Below the pieces are notes generated by a model. It ran no database searches, was not told the origin of the DNA, and saw only the letters and a list, made by a program, of their open reading frames with translations. From positions 1 to 41,755 of the forward strand of contig JAFGUJ010000134.1 of NCBI GenBank assembly GCA_016938595.1: DNA of 41,755 bases, written 5' to 3'. Every line of letters begins with the position of its first letter. Within the stretch, counting starts at the first letter, position 1. The position numbers and the translations under genes are program-made. Positions 22,310 to 30,863 of this stretch are shown here, piece after piece. This stretch comes from Campylobacterales bacterium (GTDB taxonomy: Bacteria > Campylobacterota > Campylobacteria > Campylobacterales > Sulfurimonadaceae).

Positions 22310-23680
22310 ATGAGCTATGTCACTTTATACGTACTGTTCATCGTTGCCGCGCAGAGTGTCACGATGCTGCATATGCTCTATCTGCGGAGAAACCACAGCA
22401 CCATACTGGTCTGGCTGATGCTGATACTGCTGTTCCCGTTCCCCGCGTTTCTCCTCTATTTTATTTTCGGGAACCGTAAAATACGGCAAAAAAGCAAAAA
22501 AAGCACTCTCATTCTGCAGGATCAACGCCAGTCGTATCCTGCACCCCTCAATCCGATCGAAACGGTACTGGCCAGCCACGATATCGCCGGTACAACGGCG
22601 GGCAATGATGTCCATCTCTATTTTGACGGGATGGAGGCCTATGGCGTGTTGCTGCAGGAGATCCTGAACGCACAGGAATCGATCTACATCAGCACCTATA
22701 TTTTTAAAAACGATTCGATGACGCGAGTGATACTGGAGGCGTTGACGCAAAAAGCGGCGCAGGGGGTGGATGTCAGGCTTCTCATCGATGCCGTGGGATC
22801 GTACGGGTTGTACTTTTGGCAGAGACCGCTGCGTGCCTTTAGAAAAGCCGGGGGGAAGGCGGTCTTTTTTATGCCGATCCTGAAAGACCCGTTGAAAAAC
22901 TACATCAACCTGCGCAACCACCGGAAAATCTATCTCTTTGACGAACGGATCGCTTTCGCCGGGGGGATGAACCTCGGGAAAAAATATCTGGGTCCGAAAC
23001 GCGCCAAAAAGCGGTGGGTGGATATGATTTTTCGGATCGAAGGGGAAGCGGTTTTTTTCTACGCCGAAATTTTTATGGCCGATTATAGCTACGCTTCGGG
23101 AGAAAAGGGGGAAGTGAGTCAAAAAGCAGTCAAACCTGTCGGATCCGTTGCGGTCCAGGTCGTCCCCTCCGGTCCCGATATAAGCAGCGACGCCCTGTAC
23201 GAAACGCTCCTGAGCGCCATCCATTCGGCCGTACGGAGGGTTTGGATCGTCACCCCCTATTTTGTTCCGGATGAGAGCGTCCTGCGGGCCCTGATCATCG
23301 CCAAGCACAAAGGGGTCGATGTCAAACTGATCACACCGGCCGAATCGGACCACTGGATAGCCGATATAGGGCGCAGCAGCTACATGCGCGAATCCGAAGA
23401 GAACGGCATCGAAGTACTACTCTACAAGGGCAATATGCTCCACACGAAAGCGCTGCTGTTTGACGATTACGCCGTGATGCTCGGATCGGTCAACATCGAC
23501 AACCGGAGCCTTTTTCTAAACTACGAAGTCGTCAGTTTCGTGTACGCGAAGGCGCTTGTCGGCGAGATGGAGCAATGGATCGGAAATCTGATCGCGCATT
23601 CGACATTCGGTATGAAAAAGGGGTCGAAAAAAAGGGTGATCCTGGAGAATTTTATGAGAATCTTTTCTCCCCAGCTCTAG
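22310..23680 (+). CDS. cls: cardiolipin synthase (phospholipase D family)
   Basis: 456 residues from ATG 22310 (the track uses TTG 22304). Two N-terminal membrane helices (residues ~3-25 and 30-55) are followed by two HKD motifs: H204-x-K206-x4-D211 (HRKIYLFD) and H378-x-K380-x4-D385 (HTKALLFD). The enzyme condenses two phosphatidylglycerol molecules, or PG with another phospholipid, to make cardiolipin at the inner membrane. Length and layout match ClsA-type enzymes. An EEP-family hydrolase gene follows after 13 bases in the same direction and is probably co-transcribed. Confidence 0.94.
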   Translation: MSYVTLYVLFIVAAQSVTMLHMLYLRRNHSTILVWLMLILLFPFPAFLLYFIFGNRKIRQKSKKSTLILQDQRQSYPAPLNPIETVLASHDIAGTTAGNDVHLYFDGMEAYGVLLQEILNAQESIYISTYIFKNDSMTRVILEALTQKAAQGVDVRLLIDAVGSYGLYFWQRPLRAFRKAGGKAVFFMPILKDPLKNYINLRNHRKIYLFDERIAFAGGMNLGKKYLGPKRAKKRWVDMIFRIEGEAVFFYAEIFMADYSYASGEKGEVSQKAVKPVGSVAVQVVPSGPDISSDALYETLLSAIHSAVRRVWIVTPYFVPDESVLRALIIAKHKGVDVKLITPAESDHWIADIGRSSYMRESEENGIEVLLYKGNMLHTKALLFDDYAVMLGSVNIDNRSLFLNYEVVSFVYAKALVGEMEQWIGNLIAHSTFGMKKGSKKRVILENFMRIFSPQL

Positions 23681-23693
23681 AGAGGCAAACGTC

Positions 23694-24437
23694 ATGTTGA
23701 AACCGCCAGAAGTGATCCGGAGTGCTTTATGTACGGAAAAAGAGGAAGCGCTGCCGCGTGAGTTCGGTTTGCTGAGCTGGAATGTCTACAAACAAAACCT
23801 GGGAGTCCGTTTCAATACCTATTTCGAAGAGCTGGTACGGCAGCACGACATTGACCTCGTCGCCCTCCAGGAGGTGAAGATCAACCCGAACAACCGGCAC
23901 TTTTTCGATAATTTCCACTTTTCGTTGGCCCCCAACATGCAATTCCTGAACCATATCTACGGTGTTCTCAACGGCTCGCGGATCCGGGAACAGGAGAGCT
24001 TTTCGCTCCTCTCGACCCATCGAGAAAGTCTGATCCGGACCCATAAAAGCTCGGTCTTCTCCTATTATCGCCTTCCCGAGGGAGGTAGCCTGCTGCTTGC
24101 CAACCTGCACGCGATCAACTTCAGGGCGACGAAGATCTACAACCGGGAGGTTGAAATGATTTTGGAACGGGTGCGCCACCATCAGGGGGCGATGATCGTT
24201 ACGGGGGATTTCAACAGCTGGAACCGCAACCGCATGGGCATTGTCCTGCGCCTGATGGAATCGCTGGGACTCCGATGCGTCGAGATGGACCGCGATTATC
24301 TGATCAAGTCGTTTATGAAACACAAACTGGACCATATCTTTTATCGGGGAGTAGAAGTGAAAGAGAGCTATGTCATCGACGTCGAACGGTTTTCGGACCA
24401 TAACGCATTGTATGCGCGGTTTGCGTATGAAAGTTAA
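23694..24437 (+). CDS. endonuclease/exonuclease/phosphatase (EEP) family protein
   Basis: 247 residues with the EEP/DNase I fold motifs in order: LLSWNVYK (WN), VALQEVK (catalytic Glu), LLANLHAINF (H), VTGDFNSW (D and N), LDHIFYRG (D-H) and SDHNALYARF (final DH). It probably cleaves phosphodiester bonds or phosphate esters with Mg2+. Substrates in this family range from DNA to inositol lipids, so the target is not known. No signal peptide is visible. Co-transcription with cls suggests a lipid link, but this is context only. GAGAGG precedes the ATG. Confidence 0.85.
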   Translation: MLKPPEVIRSALCTEKEEALPREFGLLSWNVYKQNLGVRFNTYFEELVRQHDIDLVALQEVKINPNNRHFFDNFHFSLAPNMQFLNHIYGVLNGSRIREQESFSLLSTHRESLIRTHKSSVFSYYRLPEGGSLLLANLHAINFRATKIYNREVEMILERVRHHQGAMIVTGDFNSWNRNRMGIVLRLMESLGLRCVEMDRDYLIKSFMKHKLDHIFYRGVEVKESYVIDVERFSDHNALYARFAYES

Positions 24438-24473
24438 GTGTTTTAAAGGGTTTGGATTGTTTTGAAGTAAGGG

Positions 24474-24549
24474 TGGTGGCCAATCTCGGAATCGAACCAA
24501 GGACACGCAGATTTTCAATCTACTGCTCTACCGACTGAGCTAATTGGCC
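24474..24549 (-). tRNA. tRNA-Phe (anticodon GAA)
   Basis: 76 bases with CCA encoded. The acceptor stem is GGCCAAT/ATTGGCC and the D arm contains AGCTCAGTCGGTAGAGC. The anticodon stem TAGAT/ATCTG-type encloses TTGAAAA, giving anticodon GAA. The T arm is CTTGG-TTCGATT-CCGAG. It lies between the convergent EEP gene and murD, on the same strand as murD. Confidence 0.97.
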
Positions 24550-24566
24550 ACTTTTGTGAGGCCGAA

Positions 24567-24572
24567 ATTATA
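24567..24572 (-). promoter_or_regulatory. -10 element for tRNA-Phe
   Basis: TATAAT on the minus strand, 17 bases before the mature 5' end. GC-rich bases (CGGCC) between it and the tRNA resemble a discriminator region. Confidence 0.6.
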
Positions 24573-24612
24573 GCCCGACAAGCTTAAAAGAAAGCTTAAA
24601 GGGCAAAAAGGG

Positions 24613-25821
24613 TTATTTGGCCGCTTTGGCCAGCTCGCGGAAAAGGTTTCCGCGCTCGGCGTAGGAGCTGAACTGATCGAGGCTGGCGGCGGCAGGGGAG
24701 AGCATGGCGACGCTGTGGCGGCTGTGCTTTTTGCTGATTTCGGCCACCGCTACGTCGAGGGTATGGCACGGCGTGCAGGGGATGGCATATTGGCGGCACA
24801 GGGCTTCGAGACGGTCTGCATTGGCACCGATGGCGTAGACGCTTACCTTGTAGTTTTTGAGCGGAGCGAAGAGCTCTTCGAGCTCGACTCCTTTGTCATC
24901 GCCCCCCAAAATCAGGTGGATCGGATGATCGCCGTAGGTGCGCAGTGCCGCGAGGGTAGCGTCGATGTTGGTCGCTTTGGAGTCGTTGATCCACAGCCGG
25001 TTGAGGGAGTCTCGGAACTCCTCCTGGCGGTGGGGGTCGAGGACGAAGGCGTTGATTTTGTCGTAATCGCACCGGTCATAGAGGATCTTGTCGATCCCCA
25101 TCGCGATCAGGGCATCCATCAAAAACGCCCCTTTGAATTTGATTTTGGACACATCGAACCCGAAATACTCTGCCAGATCGGTTTCGGTTTCGTAGAGGAT
25201 TTTGAACGCGTTCGTAGGGGCGTCGGCAAACATTTTGGGAAGGATGACCGCTTCGCCCTCTTTCATCATCGCGAGCGGTTTGAGCTTGGCTGCGATGTAC
25301 TCCTCCATGCTGCCGTGCCAGCTGACGTGGTCGGGGGTGACGGGAAGAAGGGCGTAGATGTTGGGACGGGCGACGCGGTTGTAGTGCATACTGAACGAGC
25401 TGGTTTCCAGTATCCAGATGGGGGCATCCTCGGACATATCGGCCAGAGGGGTGCCGATGTTGCCGCCGCTGATGGCGCCGCGGTCGGCGAGGAGATGTTC
25501 GACCATCTGGGTTGTCGTCGTTTTGCCGTTGGTGCCGCTGATCCAGATCGAAAAAGGCATTTTCGGGGCGAAAAAGTCGTATTCGCTGATGAGGTGCGAA
25601 GCGTTTTGGATCAGCGGATGGGAGGGGGGGATGCCGGGAGAGGGGATCTCGTGGGTGAAGAGGCGGGTGTCGAACTCTTGAATCGGCTTGAGAAAATTCC
25701 CCTCTTCGTCGGTGAACGGTTTGGTGACCTTGTCATCAAAAAAGGTGCAGGGGCCGAAATGTCTGGCGATGGCCCGGGTGGTTTTCCCGTAGCCGAAACA
25801 GGCGATGTTGTGTCGTTCCAT
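24613..25821 (-). CDS. murD: UDP-N-acetylmuramoylalanine--D-glutamate ligase
   Basis: 402 residues, somewhat shorter than the ~440 of enterobacterial MurD but typical of Campylobacterota. The N-terminal Rossmann-like domain includes ACFGYGKTTRAIA. The ATP-binding motif is SGTNGKTTTT, followed by GGNIGTPL and ETSSFSM. The C-terminal domain carries HLILGGDDKGVE. It adds D-glutamate to UDP-MurNAc-L-Ala in cytoplasmic peptidoglycan synthesis. The gene follows mraY by 12 bases on the same strand, and AAAGAG serves as a weak ribosome-binding site. Confidence 0.95.
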   Translation of the reverse strand: MERHNIACFGYGKTTRAIARHFGPCTFFDDKVTKPFTDEEGNFLKPIQEFDTRLFTHEIPSPGIPPSHPLIQNASHLISEYDFFAPKMPFSIWISGTNGKTTTTQMVEHLLADRGAISGGNIGTPLADMSEDAPIWILETSSFSMHYNRVARPNIYALLPVTPDHVSWHGSMEEYIAAKLKPLAMMKEGEAVILPKMFADAPTNAFKILYETETDLAEYFGFDVSKIKFKGAFLMDALIAMGIDKILYDRCDYDKINAFVLDPHRQEEFRDSLNRLWINDSKATNIDATLAALRTYGDHPIHLILGGDDKGVELEELFAPLKNYKVSVYAIGANADRLEALCRQYAIPCTPCHTLDVAVAEISKKHSRHSVAMLSPAAASLDQFSSYAERGNLFRELAKAAK

Positions 25822-25833
25822 AAAAAGTCTCTT

Positions 25834-26892
25834 TTAGCGGATTTTGAGGGTGATAAGGGCGAGGATGTTCGAGAGCAGCGAGATGATCCAGAACCGGACG
25901 ATGATTTTGTTTTCCGCCCACTGTTTCATTTCGAAGTGGTGGTGGATGGGGGCCATCAGAAAGACCCGTTTTTTGCGGAGCTTGTAGCTTCCCACCTGCA
26001 AAATGACCGAAACCGTTTCGATGACGAAGATCAGCCCGATCAGGATCAGGAGGATTTCGCTTTTGCCGATGATCGCCATGTAGGCGATGAAGGCCCCAAG
26101 GGTCAGGGAACCGCTGTCCCCCATGAATACCTGCGCGGGATGGCAGTTGAACCACAAAAATCCCAGTAGCGACCCCATCAGCGCCGCAGCGATGATGACG
26201 ACTTCCCCGGCGGGGATTTTGGGCATCAGGAGGTAATTGGCCAGTGAGACGTTCCCGACGATGTAGACGATGACGCTGAGCGAGAGGAGGGCAAAGATGG
26301 AAGGGACCGTCGCCAGCCCGTCGAGGCCGTCGGTGAGGTTGACGGCGTTGGATGTGGCGATGATGACGAGGACCCAGAACGCGATGCTGTACCACCCCAT
26401 GTCAAAGAGGCTCGATTTGATGAACGGGACGTAAAAACCGGTGTCGAGTTTGGCATAGTAGATCAAAAACGCACCGATCGCCAGACCGAATATGAGCTGC
26501 AGGGCCATTTTGGCACGGGCCGAGAGGCCGGCGAGGTTGTGGCCGCCGCGGATTTTGCCCCAGTCATCGGTAAAGCCGATGTAGGCGTAAAAAACAAGGG
26601 TGAGGAGGCCGCCGATGACGAAAGGGTTAAAAATATTGGCGCTCAGGAGCGAGGCGATGACCGTCGATGTGATGAAGACGATTCCCCCCATCGTCGGAGT
26701 TTTGGCTTTTCCCTGATGGGCGCTGACGTATTCGTTGATCGGCTGGACGCGGGAAGAGCGCTGTGCCCATGCGATGAAACGGGGCATCAAAAAGAGGGTG
26801 AGAAACAAACCGATGAAAAAAGCGAACCCTGCGCGGAGGGTAATGTACTGGAACAGATTGATCCCGAGGGTTTGATAAAACCAATATAACAT
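25834..26892 (-). CDS. mraY: phospho-N-acetylmuramoyl-pentapeptide transferase
   Basis: 352 residues and about ten membrane helices. Conserved cytoplasmic segments include [53 protein letters not shown] and the final MAPIHHHFE. It transfers phospho-MurNAc-pentapeptide to undecaprenyl phosphate, forming lipid I at the inner membrane. It is the first gene of a two-gene unit with murD, divergent from gpmI. Length and motifs are fully normal. Confidence 0.97.
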   Translation of the reverse strand: MLYWFYQTLGINLFQYITLRAGFAFFIGLFLTLFLMPRFIAWAQRSSRVQPINEYVSAHQGKAKTPTMGGIVFITSTVIASLLSANIFNPFVIGGLLTLVFYAYIGFTDDWGKIRGGHNLAGLSARAKMALQLIFGLAIGAFLIYYAKLDTGFYVPFIKSSLFDMGWYSIAFWVLVIIATSNAVNLTDGLDGLATVPSIFALLSLSVIVYIVGNVSLANYLLMPKIPAGEVVIIAAALMGSLLGFLWFNCHPAQVFMGDSGSLTLGAFIAYMAIIGKSEILLILIGLIFVIETVSVILQVGSYKLRKKRVFLMAPIHHHFEMKQWAENKIIVRFWIISLLSNILALITLKIR

Positions 26893-26946
26893 CCGATTGA
26901 CTCTTTGTGATTAAATTTCAAAAGCAATGCAAAAGTGACATTCTAA

Positions 26947-26952
26947 TATAAT
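26947..26952 (+). promoter_or_regulatory. -10 element for gpmI
   Basis: TATAAT, 38 bases upstream of the chosen TTG start and before the track's earlier TTG. It is in the gap divergent from mraY. Confidence 0.6.
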
Positions 26953-26984
26953 CCCCCCAAAGTTTGATTAATCAAGGAGCCAAC

Positions 26985-28460
26985 TTGAGCAAAAAAACCG
27001 TTTTGGTCATCACCGACGGAATCGGCTATTCGCCCAAACGCGACTACAATGCGTTTCATGCGGCGAAAAAACCGACCTATGAGCGACTGTTTACCGAGGT
27101 TCCCCACTCGTTAATCGACACGTTCGGCCTCAGCGTGGGCTTGCCAGAGGGGCAGATGGGGAACTCCGAAGTAGGGCACATGTCTATCGGAAGCGGCCGT
27201 GTCCTGTACCAGGATCTCGTGAAAATCTCCCTTGCTTTGGAGGAGGGGAGCTTCGCTAAAAATCCTGTGTTCTCGGGACTTCTCAAAACAAGCAAACGTC
27301 TTCATCTGATCGGTTTGATGTCCGATGGGGGGGTCCACTCTCATATCGACCATATTATGGGGGTAGCCGAGATTGCCGCCGATGAGGGCAAAGAGGTGTG
27401 GCTGCATCTGATTACCGACGGGCGCGATGTCGCCCCCACCTCTGCGAAGCTTTTTCTGCACACGGTCAATACCCACAGCTACACCAACATCAAAATCGCC
27501 TCGATCGGGGGGCGTTTTTTCACAATGGACCGCGACAACCGGTGGGAGCGGGTCGTGAAAGGGTACAATGCCATCGTGTGCGCCACCCCTAAAAGCGACC
27601 AAAGCGTTGCCGACTACATCGAAAACGCCTACGCGGCCGGGGAGACCGACGAGTTTATTACCCCGACCGCTTTTGAAGGGTACGAAGGGTTCAAAAGCGG
27701 GGATGCCGTCCTGATGCTGAACTTCCGGAGCGACCGGATGCGCGAAATCACCGCAGCGATCGGGGAGCGTGATTTCAGCGGGTTCGAGCGGGAGTTCGTA
27801 CCGACCCATCTGGCTACGATGACGCAGTATGACAAAAATTTCCCTTTCCCGGTCCTCTTTCCCAAAGAGACCCCGGCGAATACCCTCGCCGAAGTGATAT
27901 CGCGTGCGGGGCTGCGTCAGCTTCATACGGCAGAAACGGAAAAATACGCCCACGTCACGTTTTTCTTCAACGGAGGACTCGAAGAACCCTACGAAAATGA
28001 AACGCGGGTGCTGATCCCCAGCCCGCAGGTCAAAACCTACGACATGCAGCCGCAGATGAGTGCGGCCGAAGTGGGAGACGTCGTCGTCAAAGCGATGGAT
28101 GAAGGGTACGATTTTGTTGTCGTCAATTTCGCCAACGGCGATATGGTCGGCCATACAGGCAACTTCGAAGCGGCGATCAAAGGGGTCGAGGCGGTCGATC
28201 ACGAACTCGGGCGGATCGTCGAAGCGGCGGAGCGCGACGGCTATGCGGTGGTGATCACCTCCGACCACGGCAACTGCGAAGAGATGCGTGATGACGCCGG
28301 CAACATGCTGACCAACCACACGGTCGGAAAAGTATGGTGTTTCGTGATGGCGGAAGGGGTATCCCATGTCCATCCCGGCGCGTTGAACAACGTCGCACCG
28401 ACGGTTTTAAAGCTGATGGGGGTTGAAATCCCCGCAGAGATGGATTCACCACTTATTTAA
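26985..28460 (+). CDS. gpmI: 2,3-bisphosphoglycerate-independent phosphoglycerate mutase
   Basis: 491 residues from TTG 26985, which has AAGGAG five bases before it; the track's TTG 26964 adds seven residues (MINQGAN) and has no such site. The phosphatase domain begins VLVITDGIGYSP. The phosphoserine nucleophile is in GNSEVGH, and the metal site near the C-terminus includes TSDHGNCEE and NHTVGKV. The enzyme interconverts 3- and 2-phosphoglycerate in the cytoplasm and needs Mn2+. A fabG gene follows after 14 bases. Confidence 0.95.
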   Translation: MSKKTVLVITDGIGYSPKRDYNAFHAAKKPTYERLFTEVPHSLIDTFGLSVGLPEGQMGNSEVGHMSIGSGRVLYQDLVKISLALEEGSFAKNPVFSGLLKTSKRLHLIGLMSDGGVHSHIDHIMGVAEIAADEGKEVWLHLITDGRDVAPTSAKLFLHTVNTHSYTNIKIASIGGRFFTMDRDNRWERVVKGYNAIVCATPKSDQSVADYIENAYAAGETDEFITPTAFEGYEGFKSGDAVLMLNFRSDRMREITAAIGERDFSGFEREFVPTHLATMTQYDKNFPFPVLFPKETPANTLAEVISRAGLRQLHTAETEKYAHVTFFFNGGLEEPYENETRVLIPSPQVKTYDMQPQMSAAEVGDVVVKAMDEGYDFVVVNFANGDMVGHTGNFEAAIKGVEAVDHELGRIVEAAERDGYAVVITSDHGNCEEMRDDAGNMLTNHTVGKVWCFVMAEGVSHVHPGALNNVAPTVLKLMGVEIPAEMDSPLI

Positions 28461-28474
28461 CATAAAGGATAGCA

Positions 28475-29218
28475 ATGAAGTTTAGCGGTAAAAATGTATT
28501 GGTAACAGGTTCAAGCCGGGGAATCGGGGCGGAAGTGGCCAAAGTGCTGGCAGGATACGGTTTGAAAGTATGGATCAACTACCGCAGCGGCGCGGCGGCG
28601 GCCGATGCGATCAAGGCGCAGATCGAAGCGGCCGGCGGAACGGCGGCGGTGATCGGGTTTGACGTCGCCGACGAAGCGGCGTTTGTGGATGCCATCAAAA
28701 CGATCATCGATGCCGACGGCGAACTCTCCTACCTCGTCAACAACGCCGGGATCACGAACGACAAGCTGGCCCTGCGGATGAAAGTCGAAGAGTTCACGGG
28801 AGTCATCGACGCCAACCTCACCTCGGCGTTCATCGGGTGCCGCGAAGCGATGAAGGCAATGCGCAAACAAAAATTCGGCGCCGTCGTCAACATGGCTTCG
28901 ATCGTCGGAGAGAGCGGCAACGCCGGGCAGACCAACTACGCCGCCTCCAAGGGGGGGATGATCGCGATGACGAAGAGTTTCGCAATCGAAGCGGCGACCA
29001 GCGGGATCCGCTACAACTCGGTGACACCGGGGTTCATCGCGACCGACATGACCGACGAACTCAAAGAAGAGGTCAAAGCCTCTTTCACCGCCAAAATCCC
29101 GATGGCCCGTTTCGGGGATGCCAAAGAGGTGGCCGAAGCGACGGCGTTTTTGCTGAGCGACCATGCCAGCTACATCACCGGCGAAACCCTCAAAGTCAAC
29201 GGCGGGATGCTGATGTAG
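28475..29218 (+). CDS. fabG: 3-oxoacyl-[ACP] reductase
   Basis: 247 residues, a normal short-chain dehydrogenase. The NADPH-binding motif is TGSSRGIG near residues 11-18. NNAG appears as VNNAGIT. The catalytic Ser is in NMASIVGE, and Tyr and Lys are in TNYAASKGG. It reduces 3-ketoacyl-ACP in type II fatty-acid elongation. It lies between gpmI (14-base gap) and acpP, followed by fabF and accA, so it forms a fatty-acid synthesis cluster. AAAGGA precedes the ATG. Confidence 0.94.
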   Translation: MKFSGKNVLVTGSSRGIGAEVAKVLAGYGLKVWINYRSGAAAADAIKAQIEAAGGTAAVIGFDVADEAAFVDAIKTIIDADGELSYLVNNAGITNDKLALRMKVEEFTGVIDANLTSAFIGCREAMKAMRKQKFGAVVNMASIVGESGNAGQTNYAASKGGMIAMTKSFAIEAATSGIRYNSVTPGFIATDMTDELKEEVKASFTAKIPMARFGDAKEVAEATAFLLSDHASYITGETLKVNGGMLM

Positions 29219-29249
29219 GGCAAAATTTCCCCTCTTAAGTTAAATATGT

Positions 29250-29255
29250 TATAAT
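29250..29255 (+). promoter_or_regulatory. -10 element for acpP
   Basis: TATAAT 34 bases before the acpP ATG, with AGGAG as ribosome-binding site. It gives acpP its own strong promoter within the cluster. Confidence 0.65.
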
Positions 29256-29288
29256 TTCGCGATTTTATTCATTAGAACAGGAGCTATT

Positions 29289-29519
29289 ATGGCACTTTTG
29301 GACGATATTAAAGAAGTAGTGGTTGAGCAACTCAGCGTTAACCCGGACGAAGTAAAAGAGGATTCTAAATTCGTTGAAGACCTCGGCGCAGACAGCCTCG
29401 ACGTTGTTGAGCTGGTAATGGCTCTTGAAGAGAAATTCGATATCGAAATTCCTGACGACGAAGCGGAAAAAATCCAGACTGTCCAAGATGTAATCAACTA
29501 CATCGAAAGCAAAAACTAA
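29289..29519 (+). CDS. acpP: acyl carrier protein
   Basis: 76 residues, highly acidic. The phosphopantetheine attachment serine is in the classic motif GADSLD ([17 protein letters not shown]). It carries the growing acyl chain as a thioester. Codon choice (AAG-rich, few GC-ending codons) differs slightly from neighbours, which fits a highly expressed gene. It stands between fabG and fabF, each with its own promoter-like -10. Confidence 0.98.
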   Translation: MALLDDIKEVVVEQLSVNPDEVKEDSKFVEDLGADSLDVVELVMALEEKFDIEIPDDEAEKIQTVQDVINYIESKN

Positions 29520-29555
29520 AAACCATTATCGAGGCATTTGCCTTGATAAGCCAAC

Positions 29556-29561
29556 TATAAT
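29556..29561 (+). promoter_or_regulatory. -10 element for fabF
   Basis: TATAAT 72 bases before the fabF GTG. The predicted transcript start at about 29566-29568 coincides with the first arm of the hairpin in the leader. Confidence 0.6.
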
Positions 29562-29565
29562 TTTT

Positions 29566-29609
29566 ATGGTCTAAGAGATTGGCTTAACGGAGCCAAGGTT
29601 TCAGACCAT
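29566..29609 (+). promoter_or_regulatory. nested hairpin in the fabF 5' leader
   Basis: The outer arms ATGGTCT (29566-29572) and AGACCAT (29603-29609) pair perfectly. Inside, TTGGCT (29579-29584) and AGCCAA (29591-29596) form a second perfect stem around TAACGG. The structure covers the predicted start of the fabF mRNA and ends 18 bases before the GTG. No known riboswitch class is recognised; it may control stability or translation. Confidence 0.5.
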
Positions 29610-29627
29610 CCACCATCAGGAGAGAAT

Positions 29628-30851
29628 GTGAGAAGAGTAGTAGTAACCGGAATGGGAATGATCAATGCGCTTGGTCATGACAAAGAGAGCTCCTTTAAAG
29701 CGATTTGTAACGGCGAATGCGGTATCGATACCATCACGATTTTCGATGCGTCGGCTCAGAGTGTCCAGATTGCCGGTGAGGTAAAAGGATTTGACCCCAC
29801 GACGGTTATGCCTCCCAAAGAGGTGAAAAAGGCGGACCGCTTTATCCATTTCGGCCTCAAAGCGGCACAGGAAGCGATGGCGGACGCCGCATTTGCGGAA
29901 AGCATCGACAAGGAGCGTTTCGGTATCAGCGCGGCAGCGGGAATCGGCGGTCTTGCAGCGATTGAAACCAACTCCATCGTCCTGGAAACCAAAGGGCCTC
30001 GCCGTATCTCTCCTTTTTTCATCCCATCGGCACTCGTCAACATGCTCGGCGGGTTCGTATCGATCGAGTATGGCCTCAAAGGGCCGAACCTCTCGAGCGT
30101 CACGGCATGTGCGGCGGGGACGCACGGGATCAGTGAAGCGGCCAAAACGATCATGCTCGGCGGTGCCGACCAGATGCTCGTTGTTGCCGCGGAATCGGCG
30201 ATCTGCGGCGTCGGTATCGGCGGGTTTGCGTCGATGAAAGCGCTGGCAACACGCAATGATGAGCCCAAGCGTGCTTCACGTCCGTTCGATGCGGACCGCG
30301 AAGGATTTGTTATGGGTGAAGGGGCTGCGGCACTGGTACTCGAAGAGTATGAAACCGCAGTGGCACGCGGTGCGCGTATCTATGCCGAACTGATCGGATT
30401 CGGTGAAAGCGGCGACGCCAACCACATCACGACACCGGCGCCAGGCGGCGAAGGTGCCGCGCGTGCGATGAAAGCGGCGATGAAAATGGCCGGCAATCCG
30501 AAAATCGATTACATCAACGCCCACGGCACAAGTACCAAGTACAACGACTGGTACGAAACCATGGCAACCAAAGAGACCTTCGGCGGAGCCGAAAACTGTC
30601 CTCCGATCAGCTCGACCAAAGGGCAGACAGGGCACTGCCTCGGTGCCGCCGGCGGAATCGAAGCGGTCATCAGCATCATGGCGATGCGCGATGGTATTAT
30701 CCCTCCGACCATCAACTACGAAACCCCGGATCCCGATTGTGATCTCGACATCGTTCCCAATACGGCACGAAAAGCGGAGCTCAATGTGGTTATGAGTAAC
30801 TCCTTCGGATTTGGCGGTACCAACGGTGTCGTCATCTTCAAAAAACACTAA
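29628..30851 (+). CDS. fabF: 3-oxoacyl-[ACP] synthase II
   Basis: 407 residues beginning at GTG 29628 with CAGGAG upstream. The catalytic triad of KAS II is visible: Cys in VTACAAGTH, His in INAHGTSTKYND and His in KGQTGHCLGAAG. The glycine-rich end SFGFGGTNG is present. It elongates acyl-ACP by condensing with malonyl-ACP in the cytoplasm. It is followed 12 bases later by accA, which supplies malonyl-CoA, so both steps are probably on one mRNA. Confidence 0.96.
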   Translation: MRRVVVTGMGMINALGHDKESSFKAICNGECGIDTITIFDASAQSVQIAGEVKGFDPTTVMPPKEVKKADRFIHFGLKAAQEAMADAAFAESIDKERFGISAAAGIGGLAAIETNSIVLETKGPRRISPFFIPSALVNMLGGFVSIEYGLKGPNLSSVTACAAGTHGISEAAKTIMLGGADQMLVVAAESAICGVGIGGFASMKALATRNDEPKRASRPFDADREGFVMGEGAAALVLEEYETAVARGARIYAELIGFGESGDANHITTPAPGGEGAARAMKAAMKMAGNPKIDYINAHGTSTKYNDWYETMATKETFGGAENCPPISSTKGQTGHCLGAAGGIEAVISIMAMRDGIIPPTINYETPDPDCDLDIVPNTARKAELNVVMSNSFGFGGTNGVVIFKKH

Positions 30852-30863
30852 GAGGGCAAGCCG

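Noticed and set aside
22325-23353. 342-residue minus-strand ORF
   Set aside because: Antisense to cardiolipin synthase, whose HKD motifs are intact in the plus frame.
24581-24598. AAGCTT-AAAAGA-AAGCTT repeat upstream of tRNA-Phe
   Set aside because: It forms a six-base-pair hairpin between murD and the tRNA promoter but has no T run and is too short and AT-rich to call a terminator or operator.
24715-26169. 484-residue plus-strand ORF over murD and mraY
   Set aside because: It is antisense to two certain peptidoglycan genes. Its composition (many V, G, D, F) is what the reverse frame of those genes gives.
27111-28373. 420-residue minus-strand ORF
   Set aside because: Shadow of gpmI, with no motifs and no ribosome-binding site.
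29523-29550. ATCGAGGC-ATTT-GCCTTGAT hairpin after acpP
   Set aside because: The eight-base-pair stem (one G-T) is a possible acpP transcript end, but it is not followed by a T run. Kept only as a possibility, not as a called terminator.
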